Counted from the first letter of the stretch, positions 1-6,898 are shown. The stretch: 64,000 nt of DNA from Clostridia bacterium (GCA_017429985.1 JAFRNW010000013.1:1-64000); one strand, 5' to 3'. Translations and numbers: made by a program. The notes: generated by a model not told the origin, from the letters alone.

Positions 1-189
1 GTCCAGTTCGGACGCCGCTTCAACTGCTCTAGCGAGGTCCGGATACACATCCTGCGCGCACCCGTCTTCGATCTGATCGATCACGTCCAGTGCCGTCTTG
101 CCCGTTGCCAGCCAGAACCCGTACGAGTCTTCGCCGATGCCCCAGATGGATCCGTTCGCGAGTCTGCCATACTTCACCATGTTGATCAT
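1..189 (-). CDS. Hypothetical protein, 3' end outside the window
   Basis: An open frame runs leftward off the window edge from an ATG at 187-189, preceded by a good ribosome site (TAAGGAGG, complement of 198-205). The visible 63 residues begin MINMVKYGRLANGSIWGIGE and are otherwise unfamiliar. It lies 28 bp downstream of the XRE gene on the same strand and is probably co-transcribed with it. A short hairpin (GTGTCC/GGACAC, 207-226) and a repressor-type dyad (228-246) sit just upstream. No function can be assigned from this fragment. Confidence 0.6.
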   Translation of the reverse strand, partial: MINMVKYGRLANGSIWGIGEDSYGFWLATGKTALDVIDQIEDGCAQDVYPDLARAVEAASELD

Positions 190-217
190 TTACTTTGCCT
201 CCTTAAGTGTCCCGATT

Positions 218-439
218 TCAGGACACATCTACGGTTTTACCGTAATCTTTGGGTAAAAAAATGAGCTCGTTATATGACACCTCATATAACTGCTCGATCC
301 TTTTCAAAACCGGAATATCCGGATATGATTTGCCGCGCTCATAATTAGACAAACTTTCGTTTGAAATTCCCAGTAATTTAGCGGCTTTTTCCTGGGTCAA
401 CCCCTTATTCACTCTGGCTGCCTTTAACGTAAGTCCCAT
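218..439 (-). CDS. XRE/Cro-CI family small DNA-binding regulator
   Basis: This 73-residue protein is almost entirely one helix-turn-helix domain. Residues 4-60 have the XRE pattern: LKAARVNKGLTQEKAAKLLG, then ISNESLSNYERGKSYP, then a helix ending near the C terminus. There is no room for a second domain, so it resembles a phage Cro protein or small ICE regulator. The start has a strong ribosome site (AAAGGAGG). Its promoter appears as TTGACA (485-490) and TATCAT (462-467) on the minus strand, with an operator dyad filling the 17-bp spacer. It is divergent from a larger XRE repressor at 570. Confidence 0.85.
   Translation of the reverse strand: MGLTLKAARVNKGLTQEKAAKLLGISNESLSNYERGKSYPDIPVLKRIEQLYEVSYNELIFLPKDYGKTVDVS
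228..246. promoter_or_regulatory. Distal copy of the XRE operator dyad
   Basis: TCTACGG-N5-CCGTAAT matches the dyad found between the two divergent repressor genes (ATTACGG-N5-CCGTAAT), with the same 5-bp spacer. It overlaps the 3' end of the minus-strand XRE gene and lies upstream of the partial gene at 1-189, so it could regulate that gene separately. This is inferred from sequence similarity only. Confidence 0.5.
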
Positions 440-461
440 GGTTCCGCCTCCTTTCGACTAT

Positions 462-490
462 ATGATATTACGGATAAACCGTAATGTCAA
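462..490 (-). promoter_or_regulatory. Minus-strand promoter with operator in the spacer
   Basis: On the minus strand TTGACA (485-490) and TATCAT (462-467) are separated by exactly 17 bp. That spacer is occupied by the perfect dyad ATTACGG-N5-CCGTAAT (467-485). A repressor bound there would block RNA polymerase directly. It drives the XRE gene at 218-439. Confidence 0.7.
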
Positions 491-541
491 CGGTTATTCC
501 GTAATTTTTTCTAAAAAATGTGTTTATTTTTACGGATATAC
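487..541. promoter_or_regulatory. Second operator dyad and a half-site
   Basis: TCAACGG-N5-CCGTAAT at 487-505 repeats the dyad at 467-485 with one degenerate arm. A single arm, TTTACGG, recurs at 529-535. With the sites at 467 and 228 this makes three dyads plus a half-site sharing ACGG-N5-CCGT, the arrangement expected for graded repression in a lysogeny-type switch. Confidence 0.6.
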
Positions 542-551
542 AATTTATAAT
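523..551 (+). promoter_or_regulatory. Plus-strand promoter of the divergent repressor
   Basis: TATAAT at 546-551 is a consensus -10 box, with a weak -35 (TTTATT, 523-528) 17 bp upstream. The operator half-site at 529-535 lies in the spacer, so this promoter may be autoregulated. The transcript would start about 12 bp before the ATG at 570. Confidence 0.55.
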
Positions 552-569
552 ATACGCGAGGTGATAAAT

Positions 570-938
570 ATGAGTGATCTCGGAAACAGGGAGGTATTCT
601 CTGCCAATCTAAGATATTACATGGAATTAAGGGGCAAGAGCAGAAGTGATATAAGTAAGGCCCTTAATGTTCCATACACAACTGTTACCGACTGGGAAAA
701 GGGTAACACATACCCGCGTATCGATAAGATTGAAATGTTAGCTAATTTTTTTCACATACAAAAAGCTGACCTTATTGAAGAGAAGTCCCGCGAGGATCAG
801 GATCTGTGGGAATTGCGTGAGCAGCTGCGCCGTTCGCCTGAAACGCGGATGCTGTTTGACGTTACAAAGAATGCTACACCTGAACAAATCAAATTAGTTG
901 CGGAGATGTTGAAACAATGGAGATCCACGTCAGAATGA
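570..938 (+). CDS. XRE family repressor (CI-like)
   Basis: This 122-residue regulator has an N-terminal HTH at about residues 8-62 (SANLRYYMELRGKSRSDISK, VPYTTVTDWEKGNTYPRIDK), followed by a charged helical C-terminal part (EQLRRSPETRMLFDVTKNAT) typical of phage and ICE repressors. I chose ATG 570 because GAGGTG precedes it and the HTH begins right after; the frame stays open upstream without a plausible start. It is divergent from the small XRE gene and overlaps the ImmA-like gene by 22 bp, giving the familiar repressor plus anti-repressor protease pairing. The shared dyads at 467-505 are its probable target. Confidence 0.85.
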   Translation: MSDLGNREVFSANLRYYMELRGKSRSDISKALNVPYTTVTDWEKGNTYPRIDKIEMLANFFHIQKADLIEEKSREDQDLWELREQLRRSPETRMLFDVTKNATPEQIKLVAEMLKQWRSTSE

Positions 939-1120
939 AACAAATGCCGGAAACCATTGGCGCTGTCGTGTCAGTGGATCCGGACGGTGATTATAACGCA
1001 TATGTCAATTCTTCCTGGTCCCGTGAGGCGCAGGTGCGGGCACTCGCGCATGAGCTGATCCACGCGGGCAGGGAGGATCTGTACAACGATGAGCCGATCG
1101 AGGATGTCGAATCATGTTAA
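917..1120 (+). CDS. Small ImmA/IrrE-like zinc metallopeptidase
   Basis: The 67-residue product contains the zinc-protease signature HELIH at about residues 46-50, within RALAHELIHAGR, which is how ImmA/IrrE proteins present their metal site. In Bacillus ICEBs1, ImmA cleaves the ImmR repressor to switch on the element, and this gene directly overlaps the repressor gene. It is much shorter than typical ImmA (about 130-170 residues); a third metal ligand is not obvious, although acidic residues follow (DEPIEDVES). It may be a minimal or truncated form. Start ATG 917 lies inside the repressor gene with a weak upstream ribosome site. Confidence 0.7.
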   Translation: MEIHVRMKQMPETIGAVVSVDPDGDYNAYVNSSWSREAQVRALAHELIHAGREDLYNDEPIEDVESC

Positions 1121-1200
1121 GACAATTACTCGCCGACATAGTCCTTGGCATTTTCGCCCTGCTGGTAGTAGGGCTTGGTATGGCACGGAACGATAGATAA
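1114..1200 (+). CDS. 28-residue single-span membrane peptide (candidate)
   Basis: ATG at 1114 overlaps the stop of the metallopeptidase gene (TAA 1118-1120) and opens a 28-codon frame. The peptide is a short polar head, one hydrophobic stretch (IVLGIFALLVVGLGM) and a charged tail (ARNDR), the shape of a small single-pass membrane protein. Coding potential is supported only by the overlap and the hydrophobic pattern. It is not similar to anything I recognise and may be a chance frame. Confidence 0.4.
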   Translation: MLRQLLADIVLGIFALLVVGLGMARNDR

Positions 1201-1263
1201 AATTTCGCATTCTTGATTCCTTATTCGGCAATGCATTATAATTCTTATGGGAGTATTAATGTT

Positions 1264-1518
1264 ATGCAGTCAGATGATTTCAAATGGTATAAAGAACATC
1301 TGAACGAATTGTTCAATCAATATGGCACGAGGTTTGTTGCTATCAAAGAGCAGAAGGTCCTCGGGTCCTATTCTACGTATGCTGAAGCCGTTAAGGAAAC
1401 ACAAAAGAAGGAAGAACTAGGATCGTTCATTGTCCAACAGTGCGGCAAGGATGAGTCCGCGTATACGGTTTATATTTCTTCGATCAATTTTGTGCTTAAC
1501 GGAGCGGCAAATGTCTAA
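1264..1518 (+). CDS. DUF5678-like small protein
   Basis: The product is 84 residues from ATG 1264, which has GGGAG about 10 bp upstream; earlier in-frame starts at 1213 (TTG) and 1231 (ATG) lack a better site. The core (FKWYKEHLNELFNQYGTRFV, AIKEQKVLGSYSTYAEAVKE) follows the DUF5678 pattern: a W-[FY]-x-E-N/H-x-x-E-L start, then KxVAI, then a helix with a conserved acidic pattern. The function of that family is unknown to me. It overlaps the next gene, a retropepsin-like protease, by 8 bp, so the two are probably translated together and may act together. Confidence 0.7.
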   Translation: MQSDDFKWYKEHLNELFNQYGTRFVAIKEQKVLGSYSTYAEAVKETQKKEELGSFIVQQCGKDESAYTVYISSINFVLNGAANV

Positions 1519-2005
1519 TACAGATAATCGTCATTTTGCATTTACAATTAAATATAATTGTAAGCAATCCAGCTTGCGCAGCGAAGCTACAATTCAGTAT
1601 AACGGCAAACAGTATCGTGGTACTGCTCTTTGGGATACCGGCGCTTCAACGTCTTGTATCTCTAGAAATGTTGTTAGCGCTCTTGAATTGATCCCTACTG
1701 GGAAAGCATCGATTAATACCGCATCAAGCGCAACAGATTGCTGTACGTATCTCGTAGATATCATCCTGCCGAACAACGTTAGAATACCAAACGTTAAAGT
1801 ATGTGATACCGTAATCGATCTTCAGGGTCTTTCCTTGCTTATCGGCATGGACATAATCGGTGCAGGCGATCTGTCAGTAAGTGGCTACAACGGCAAGACA
1901 TCGTTTTCGTTTTGTATCCCGCCAAAAAGATTTACAGATTATGTCATCATGATCAACACAGAGAAATTGATCGGGACGCATGGAAAAGGCAAAAGGAAAA
2001 AGTAA
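1511..2005 (+). CDS. Retropepsin-like aspartyl protease
   Basis: From ATG 1511 the protein has 164 residues. The motif LWDTGASTSCIS at about residues 39-50 is the catalytic DTG/DTGAS of retroviral-type aspartyl proteases, which work as homodimers with one aspartate from each chain. A second hallmark near the C-terminal half (LSLLIGMDIIGAGDL) corresponds to the conserved [IL]-[IL]-G-x-D segment. There is no signal peptide or membrane segment, so it is cytoplasmic. It overlaps the DUF5678-like gene upstream and the integrase gene downstream, and is cargo of the mobile element. The substrate is unknown. Confidence 0.8.
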   Translation: MSNTDNRHFAFTIKYNCKQSSLRSEATIQYNGKQYRGTALWDTGASTSCISRNVVSALELIPTGKASINTASSATDCCTYLVDIILPNNVRIPNVKVCDTVIDLQGLSLLIGMDIIGAGDLSVSGYNGKTSFSFCIPPKRFTDYVIMINTEKLIGTHGKGKRKK

Positions 2006-3110
2006 TAGTCTTATTATCAATAAAATGGCTAGAAGAAACACGACTGCAAAATGGATAGAATCAGCATCGCGCTGGCAGGTCCGCGTCAAGAATGATGACG
2101 GGCTCTGGAAGACGTTTGTCTGCGCGAAGCCAGGCAGGACAGGCCAAACAGAATGTAACCGAAAGGCGGACCTGTGGCTTCTCAAGGGCGAACAGACGCA
2201 CGGCCGGTGCGGGAAGATGATCAGCGAATGGCTGGATCATGTCAAGATCACGACCAGTAAGAGCAATTATATCCAGCGTGAATCGCACATGCGTTTGTAT
2301 GTGCTCCCGGTCGTGAAGGATCTGAAGCTGGAAGATACGAACCGTGCGACCTGGCAGAAGATCATCGATTCCGCATACAAGGACGGACGGTCCAAGAAAA
2401 CGCTTCAGAACCTGCGCGGGACCATCTCTGCCTTTCTCTCCTACTATGAGCGGTCCGCGAAGATCATCGTGCCAACAGACGCGAAAAGAAACGAAAAGAA
2501 GATCCTGCAGCCGGACGCGGTCAATATCCTCATGTCAGACGATACCTGCGTTGAGCGTAAGAAAACGATCCGTGAGTGGTTCATCAACTATTACCGTCTC
2601 GCTGTCGTTACCGGCCTGCGTCCGGGTGAAGTGCTGGCACTGGAATGGAAGCACGTATCCGGAGACCGCATCCTGGTGCGCGGATCTGTAAACAAGTACG
2701 GCCAGTTCACGTACGGAAAAAACAAAAACGCGATCCGGGAAGAACCCATGACCGCGATTGCCAAAAGTATTCTGGATGATCAGAAGGCGTTTCTGAAGAA
2801 TGCCGGCATTATCTCCAATTATGTTTTCCCGCGTGAGAACGGAGAGCTGCCGTCACAGACCATGCTCCTGAAACACTGGTACAGATATCAGGCAAGCCAC
2901 AACATTGAAAGAACGTCTCTGTATGAGTTAAGACATACGTTCACATCCGTCATGGCTGGCCGTTCCGGGATGACGCTGCAGGAGCTCAGATCTGTCATGG
3001 GGCACTCTGTAAACATGGATACATTGGGTGTTTATGCAAAGGATCTACCCGACTCGATGAAGGTCATCCGAGACAAAACAGACGCGGCATTTGCGACAGT
3101 CATAAAATAG
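1980..3110 (+). CDS. Tyrosine recombinase (integrase)
   Basis: This 376-residue phage/ICE-type integrase has an N-terminal arm-binding region, a SAM-like core-binding domain (about residues 75-165) and a catalytic domain. The active-site residues are visible: Arg in TGLRPGEVLALEW, His-x-x-Arg in ELRHTFTS, His in MGHS, and the nucleophilic Tyr in DTLGVYAKD. It catalyses site-specific integration and excision. The start is uncertain: ATG 1980 overlaps the protease gene, and ATG 2025 (MARRNTTAKW) looks like many family starts. The gene reads toward a tRNA-Ser 3' end 300 bp away, the classic position for an integrase next to its attachment site. Confidence 0.92.
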   Translation: MEKAKGKSNSLIINKMARRNTTAKWIESASRWQVRVKNDDGLWKTFVCAKPGRTGQTECNRKADLWLLKGEQTHGRCGKMISEWLDHVKITTSKSNYIQRESHMRLYVLPVVKDLKLEDTNRATWQKIIDSAYKDGRSKKTLQNLRGTISAFLSYYERSAKIIVPTDAKRNEKKILQPDAVNILMSDDTCVERKKTIREWFINYYRLAVVTGLRPGEVLALEWKHVSGDRILVRGSVNKYGQFTYGKNKNAIREEPMTAIAKSILDDQKAFLKNAGIISNYVFPRENGELPSQTMLLKHWYRYQASHNIERTSLYELRHTFTSVMAGRSGMTLQELRSVMGHSVNMDTLGVYAKDLPDSMKVIRDKTDAAFATVIK

Positions 3111-3155
3111 TTCTCATAAGCTAGATGCACTTATGTTCATTTAGGCCATTCATAT

Positions 3156-3403
3156 AAAAGTACAAAAAGCACTTTTTATGCATTTTCAAAAACGCCTGAA
3201 TCACGAGATTTTCTGCCCAAAAAAATGAGCATAAAAGTACACAAAAAAGTACAAAAACCGTATTAACTGTATGGTTAATGGCGTTAACCGTACGGTTAAT
3301 GCCGAGATTTTTTCAGTGTTGCAAATGCGGGAAAAAATGAAAAAAATGCCTATTTTGGGGAAAAAATTAACGAATTGGTTAATGACGTTTACCAATTCGT
3401 TAA
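3156..3403. repeat. Integrase-side repeats and dyads near the attachment site
   Basis: This AT-rich gene-free stretch holds three direct copies of AAAAGTAC (3156, 3233, 3245), two related palindromes TTAACYGTAYGGTTAA (3263-3278 imperfect, 3284-3299 perfect), and a perfect 13-bp inverted repeat TTAACGAATTGGT / ACCAATTCGTTAA (3367-3379 and 3391-3403, 11-bp spacer). The inverted repeat ends 8 bp from the tRNA-Ser 3' end. Arm-type and core-type integrase sites or an excisionase site are the likely explanation. No gene is seen in 3111-3411. Confidence 0.6.
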
Positions 3404-3411
3404 TTGCAATT

Positions 3412-3504
3412 TGGCGGAGAAGCAGGGATTCGAACCCTGGCACCGGTACACCCAGTCTACTCCCTTAGCAGGGGAGCCCCTTATAGCCTCTTGGGTACTT
3501 CTCC
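3412..3504 (-). tRNA. tRNA-Ser (GCU)
   Basis: Reading the minus strand gives acceptor GGAGAAG pairing with CTTCTCC, a long variable arm as in class II tRNAs, anticodon loop CTGCTAA with anticodon GCT, T loop GGTTCGAATCC and an encoded CCA at 3412-3414. Its 3' end faces the integrase, so it is the likely integration target of the element at 1-3411. Confidence 0.93.
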
Positions 3505-3529
3505 AATATTCGTCTGTCAGGAAAGATGC

Positions 3530-3618
3530 TGGCGGAGAGAGAGGGATTCGAACCCCCGGTGCCTTTCAGCATCACTGGTTTTCAAGACCAGCTCCATAAA
3601 CCACTCGGACATCTCTCC
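3530..3618 (-). tRNA. tRNA-Ser (UGA)
   Basis: On the minus strand the acceptor GGAGAGA pairs with TCTCTCC. The anticodon stem CTGGT/ACCAG encloses a loop with anticodon TGA. A long variable arm, the T loop GGTTCGAATCC and an encoded CCA (3530-3532) complete a class II serine tRNA. It is 25 bp upstream of tRNA-Ser(GCU) and probably shares its transcript. Confidence 0.93.
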
Positions 3619-3732
3619 AAAACGCACCTTTGAAAGTATAACAAATCAGGAAAGTGCTGTCAACGAAATTTACGGGTTAGCAGAATCCGGAAAATCCGGT
3701 TTCATCCTGACCGGCGTTCGTGTTCGGACGGA

Positions 3733-3767
3733 GGATAAGAAATAGCCGGCTCGGAATGAGCCGGCTA
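3733..3767 (-). terminator. Rho-independent terminator
   Basis: A 10-bp GC-rich stem TAGCCGGCTC/GAGCCGGCTA (3743-3767) lies 25 bp past the stop of the minus-strand membrane protein gene. On that strand it is followed by TTTCTTATCC, a weak U tract. Confidence 0.65.
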
Positions 3768-3791
3768 AACTGGCTGATAATTGCGGCCCGG

Positions 3792-4676
3792 TTACGCGGC
3801 GTTCTCCGCGGCGGGTTCCTCGGCAGGTGTTTCGAACTGATCTCCGGCTGCGCAGGAATTGCAGGGATCCCAGCGGTTCGCTTCGAATGCGTCTTCCAGT
3901 GTGCCGGACATCAGCGTGCCGCCCTCCTCAACGGGAGTCTTGTTGCGGATGTGCTGGCAGTCGCGGTCGAAGTGGTAGGACTTGCCGAACTGTGTCCAGT
4001 AGACCTGATCGACGGCGGCGGCGGCGATGGCCTCCTGCTGAAGCTGCTCGACCCGTTCCTGAGAGGGCTGCTGGAAGTCGACGCTGGATGTCGTCGCGCC
4101 GATAAAGAGAGCGGCGACAAGGACGGTGAGGATCGTCTTGGTCTTCTGATCCATGTTCTTGGATTTCAGAAGCAGGATGATGCCGATCGGCAGGAAGCAT
4201 ACGAGAACCATGATCACGCCAAGCTGATGCCAGAGCGTCCTGACCAGCTTGCTGTCGGCGAGGCAGGGAGCGATACGGTTCGATTTCTTCCACAGCTGCG
4301 CAGCAACGATGCAGAGCGCGACGTCAACGACGAGCGCGGCGATCAGAAGCCAGATCTCCAGAGACGGGAAAGAGGCATTGTTGCGGACCGCCCATCTGAG
4401 TGCGAAGAACGCGAGGACTTCGCAGGCAAAAGCGAGAACCCAGAGAATGATCGCGCCGGTGCGCAGACCCTTGACCTTTTTGCGGTCTTCCGCGGTCAAA
4501 ACGGCTTTTGAGTCAGCCTTGGGGGCTTTCGGGGCGTCTTCTTTGACGGCAGCCTCTGCCTCTGCTACGTCCTTTTTGACAGCTTTTTTGGCTTCGGCTG
4601 CTTTCTTTGCGGCCGCTGCCTGTTCTAGCGCAGCGCGTTTTTTCTCTTCGGAAACAGGCTGCTTTTTCTTTTCCAT
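3792..4676 (-). CDS. Membrane protein with Lys/Ala-rich head and Cys/His tail
   Basis: The start ATG at 4676 (MEKKKQPVSE) has GGAGG 8 bp upstream and is preferred over the upstream ATG. The 294-residue protein opens with a charged, probably coiled-coil Lys/Ala/Glu region (residues 1-70). Four hydrophobic segments follow (AIILWVLAFACEVLAFFAL, IWLLIAALVVDVALCIVAA, LGVIMVLVCFLPIGIILLL, TILTVLVAALFIGATT). The C terminus (VYWTQFGKSYHFDRDCQHIR, then WDPCNSCA) has the spacing YH-x4-C-H plus C-x2-C, a probable zinc-binding module seen at the ends of assorted secreted or membrane proteins. The function is unknown. It is followed by its own terminator. Confidence 0.8.
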   Translation of the reverse strand: MEKKKQPVSEEKKRAALEQAAAAKKAAEAKKAVKKDVAEAEAAVKEDAPKAPKADSKAVLTAEDRKKVKGLRTGAIILWVLAFACEVLAFFALRWAVRNNASFPSLEIWLLIAALVVDVALCIVAAQLWKKSNRIAPCLADSKLVRTLWHQLGVIMVLVCFLPIGIILLLKSKNMDQKTKTILTVLVAALFIGATTSSVDFQQPSQERVEQLQQEAIAAAAVDQVYWTQFGKSYHFDRDCQHIRNKTPVEEGGTLMSGTLEDAFEANRWDPCNSCAAGDQFETPAEEPAAENAA

Positions 4677-4847
4677 CAACTCATCCTCCAATTCAATCAA
4701 AATTCAGGATACATTTTATCAGAACAATCGTCAAAAATCAATACATATTGGGGATTATTAGATGCTGCGGCACTTTATCTTGTGACCGCATGGGACGGGG
4801 AGGCTGCCGGGCGAAAAGCATGGATAGCCGCCCGACCTTACCGGAGG

Positions 4848-4883
4848 CAAAAGAAAAGCGCGGCCGTATCAAGCCGGCTGCGC
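4848..4883 (-). terminator. Rho-independent terminator of dapL-tmk
   Basis: A 9-bp stem GCGCGGCCG/CGGCTGCGC (4858-4866, 4875-4883, one G-U pair) is followed on the minus strand by TTTTCTTTTG. It sits 43 bp beyond the tmk stop. Confidence 0.75.
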
Positions 4884-4925
4884 GGAAAGGAGCGTCAGGA
4901 AACAGGGAGAAGCGGGAAGTTTCTT

Positions 4926-5591
4926 TCAGAACAGGTCGGAAAGGGCTTCCTTCACGAGCGCGGCGATTTCCCCGATGCTTTTCAGACCGTTCGCGCCCAT
5001 GCAGGGGATCACGCAGACATTGTCCAGCCTGGAAGCGTAGTCCAGATACTTTCTTCTTGCCTTCAGCTGGATGTCCGGAATGGATTCGTAAATATCCTTG
5101 CCGGAGGAACCGACATAGTCTCGGAAACCCTTGCGGCTGACATTTTCGGACGCGCTTTCAAGATCCATGTCGAAAAGAAGGATCCGGTCGGGTTTCGGGA
5201 TCCCGAGACGGTTGAACTCCAGATCATACACGAAATCGAGCAGGTCGGCGTTGTCGCCGTCACGTTTTCGGATGCTCTGATAGACAGCGTTCGAAAGGAC
5301 ATACCGGTTGATGAGGATCACATCGAACGGCGCAGTGTCGAAACCGCGGAACGCGTCGAAGCGGTCGAGCGCAAACCAGAGCGCCATGCTCTTTCCGTCA
5401 ACGGAATCCGCGCGGACGCCGTCCTTTGCCGTCAGGTACCGTCCGACCTGTCCGCCGAAGTAGGTTTCGTACATGGGGAAGGAAAAGGTATAGACGTTTT
5501 TACCGGATTCGCGGAGCCATTGCTCGCAGACCGCGAGCTGCGTGCCCTTGCCGGTGCCGTCGATGCCTTCAAACGAGATGATCAGGCTCAT
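4926..5591 (-). CDS. tmk: Thymidylate kinase family protein
   Basis: dTMP kinase phosphorylates dTMP to dTDP with ATP. The 221-residue protein starts with the P-loop FEGIDGTGKGTQ, as in this family, followed by a DRF segment (FALDRFDAF) and ILINRYVLSNAVYQ, equivalent to the family's DRY motif. The Asp of DRY is Asn here, which is unusual. A lid-like region (RKGFRDYVGSSGKDIYE) follows. Its ATG overlaps the dapL stop by 4 bp, so the two are translationally coupled. A deoxynucleoside kinase relative with altered substrate preference is possible given the Asp-to-Asn change. Confidence 0.85.
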   Translation of the reverse strand: MSLIISFEGIDGTGKGTQLAVCEQWLRESGKNVYTFSFPMYETYFGGQVGRYLTAKDGVRADSVDGKSMALWFALDRFDAFRGFDTAPFDVILINRYVLSNAVYQSIRKRDGDNADLLDFVYDLEFNRLGIPKPDRILLFDMDLESASENVSRKGFRDYVGSSGKDIYESIPDIQLKARRKYLDYASRLDNVCVIPCMGANGLKSIGEIAALVKEALSDLF

Positions 5592-6817
5592 AGCGCACGG
5601 CCTTCCCGGATCCGTTCCATCGCGCGTATGGTATTGGCGCGGGACGCAAACGCAGTCATACGCAGATATCCTTCGCCCGACCGTCCGAAGCCTGCGCCGG
5701 GAGTCGCGATGATATGGTACCTGGTCAGGAGCTCGTCAAAGAACGCCCAGCTGTCGCCGCCCGGCACTTTCAGCCAGATGTAAGGCGCGTCAACGCCGCC
5801 GTAGACCTCGAATCCGGAATCGGCGAGCGAGGTCCGGATGATCCTGGCGTTTTCCATGTAATCGTCCACGACGCCCAGGATCTGGCGGTATCCTTCATCG
5901 GAGAGTGCGGCTTCCGCGGCGCGCTGTATGATGTAGGCGACGCCGTTGAATTTGGTCGCCATCCGCCTGAACCACATCTTGTTCAGGGAGACCTCGTTTC
6001 CGAACGTGTCGCGGTATACGAGATCCTTCGGAACGACCGTGTAGGCGCATCTCGTCCCGGTGAAGCCGGCCGTCTTGCTCATGGACCTGCATTCGATGGC
6101 GCACTGCTTCGCGCCGTCAATCTCATAGATGCTGTGCGGGGCGGAATCGGTCTGGATATACGCCTCGTAGGCGGAATCATAGAGGATCAGCACCCGGTTT
6201 TCAATCGCGTATTCCACGATCGATTTGAGCTGCTCCCTTGTCAGCGTCGCGCCGGTCGGGTTGTTCGGATAGCAGAGGTACATGACGTCCACTTTCTGCT
6301 TCGGCATCTCCGGGACAAAACCGTTTTCCGCGGTGGCGGGAAGGTAGACGATCTTTTCATACGCCCCGTTGATAAACCGGCCGCTCCTTCCGGACATGAC
6401 GTTCGTATCGACATAGACCGGATAAACGGGGTCCTGAACAGCGATCACGCAGTCGCTGCTGAACAGTTCCTGGATATTGCCGACATCGCATTTCGCCCCG
6501 TCCGAAACGAAGACCTCATCGGGTCCGACAGGGATCCCGCGGCTCAGATAATCGCGCCTGACGATCGCCTCGCGCAGGAACTCGTAGCCGTCTTCCGGCC
6601 CGTATCCGCGGAACGTCTCCTCATGGGCCATCTCGTCGACAGCCTTGTGCATGGCGTCGATGACGGCGGGAACGAGCGGGCGGGTCACGTCGCCGATCCC
6701 CATCCGGATGATGTCGGCTTCCGGGTGCGCGGACGAAAAGGCAGCCGCGCGCTTGGCGATCTCAGAGAACAGATAGCTGCCCTGGAGCAGACTGTAATAG
6801 CCGTTGGCAGTAAACAT
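5588..6817 (-). CDS. dapL: LL-diaminopimelate aminotransferase
   Basis: DapL makes LL-diaminopimelate directly from tetrahydrodipicolinate and glutamate, a short route to lysine and peptidoglycan precursors. The 409-residue length and the fold-type I aminotransferase landmarks fit. The N terminus is YLFSEIAKR, followed by RMGIGDVTRPL, then CYPNNPTGATLT, then the PLP-binding Lys in SMSKTAGFTGTRCAY, and a C-terminal Arg in GYLRMTAFASR. It starts at an ATG with GGAGG 6 bp upstream. It is first in a two-gene operon with tmk and divergent from phoH. A 13-bp dyad ATGATAGTATCAT (6851-6863) lies in the shared upstream region. Confidence 0.92.
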   Translation of the reverse strand: MFTANGYYSLLQGSYLFSEIAKRAAAFSSAHPEADIIRMGIGDVTRPLVPAVIDAMHKAVDEMAHEETFRGYGPEDGYEFLREAIVRRDYLSRGIPVGPDEVFVSDGAKCDVGNIQELFSSDCVIAVQDPVYPVYVDTNVMSGRSGRFINGAYEKIVYLPATAENGFVPEMPKQKVDVMYLCYPNNPTGATLTREQLKSIVEYAIENRVLILYDSAYEAYIQTDSAPHSIYEIDGAKQCAIECRSMSKTAGFTGTRCAYTVVPKDLVYRDTFGNEVSLNKMWFRRMATKFNGVAYIIQRAAEAALSDEGYRQILGVVDDYMENARIIRTSLADSGFEVYGGVDAPYIWLKVPGGDSWAFFDELLTRYHIIATPGAGFGRSGEGYLRMTAFASRANTIRAMERIREGRAL

Positions 6818-6898
6818 ATGCTACCTCCAGAATTAAGCATAGGAATATATATGATAGTATCATAACCGATTTTGAAACGGCAGGCAATCTGTCTGTTG

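Larger units (their letters stand above)
1..3411. mobile_element. End of an integrated element (prophage or ICE) at tRNA-Ser
   Basis: The block has an XRE switch, an ImmA-like protease, cargo genes and a terminal integrase, and it stops at the 3' end of tRNA-Ser(GCU). The rest of the element would extend left of the window, so the second attachment site and the element type (phage, ICE or satellite) cannot be seen. Lower GC around 440-570 and 3110-3411 also differs from the neighbouring chromosome. Confidence 0.7.

Noticed and set aside
3720..4511. Plus-strand frame over the membrane-protein gene at 3792-4676
   Set aside because: The minus-strand gene has a good ribosome site, spans and a terminator; the plus frame has none of these.
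5714..6865. Long plus-strand frame opposite dapL
   Set aside because: It is the mirror of the dapL gene, with no ribosome site or recognisable domain.
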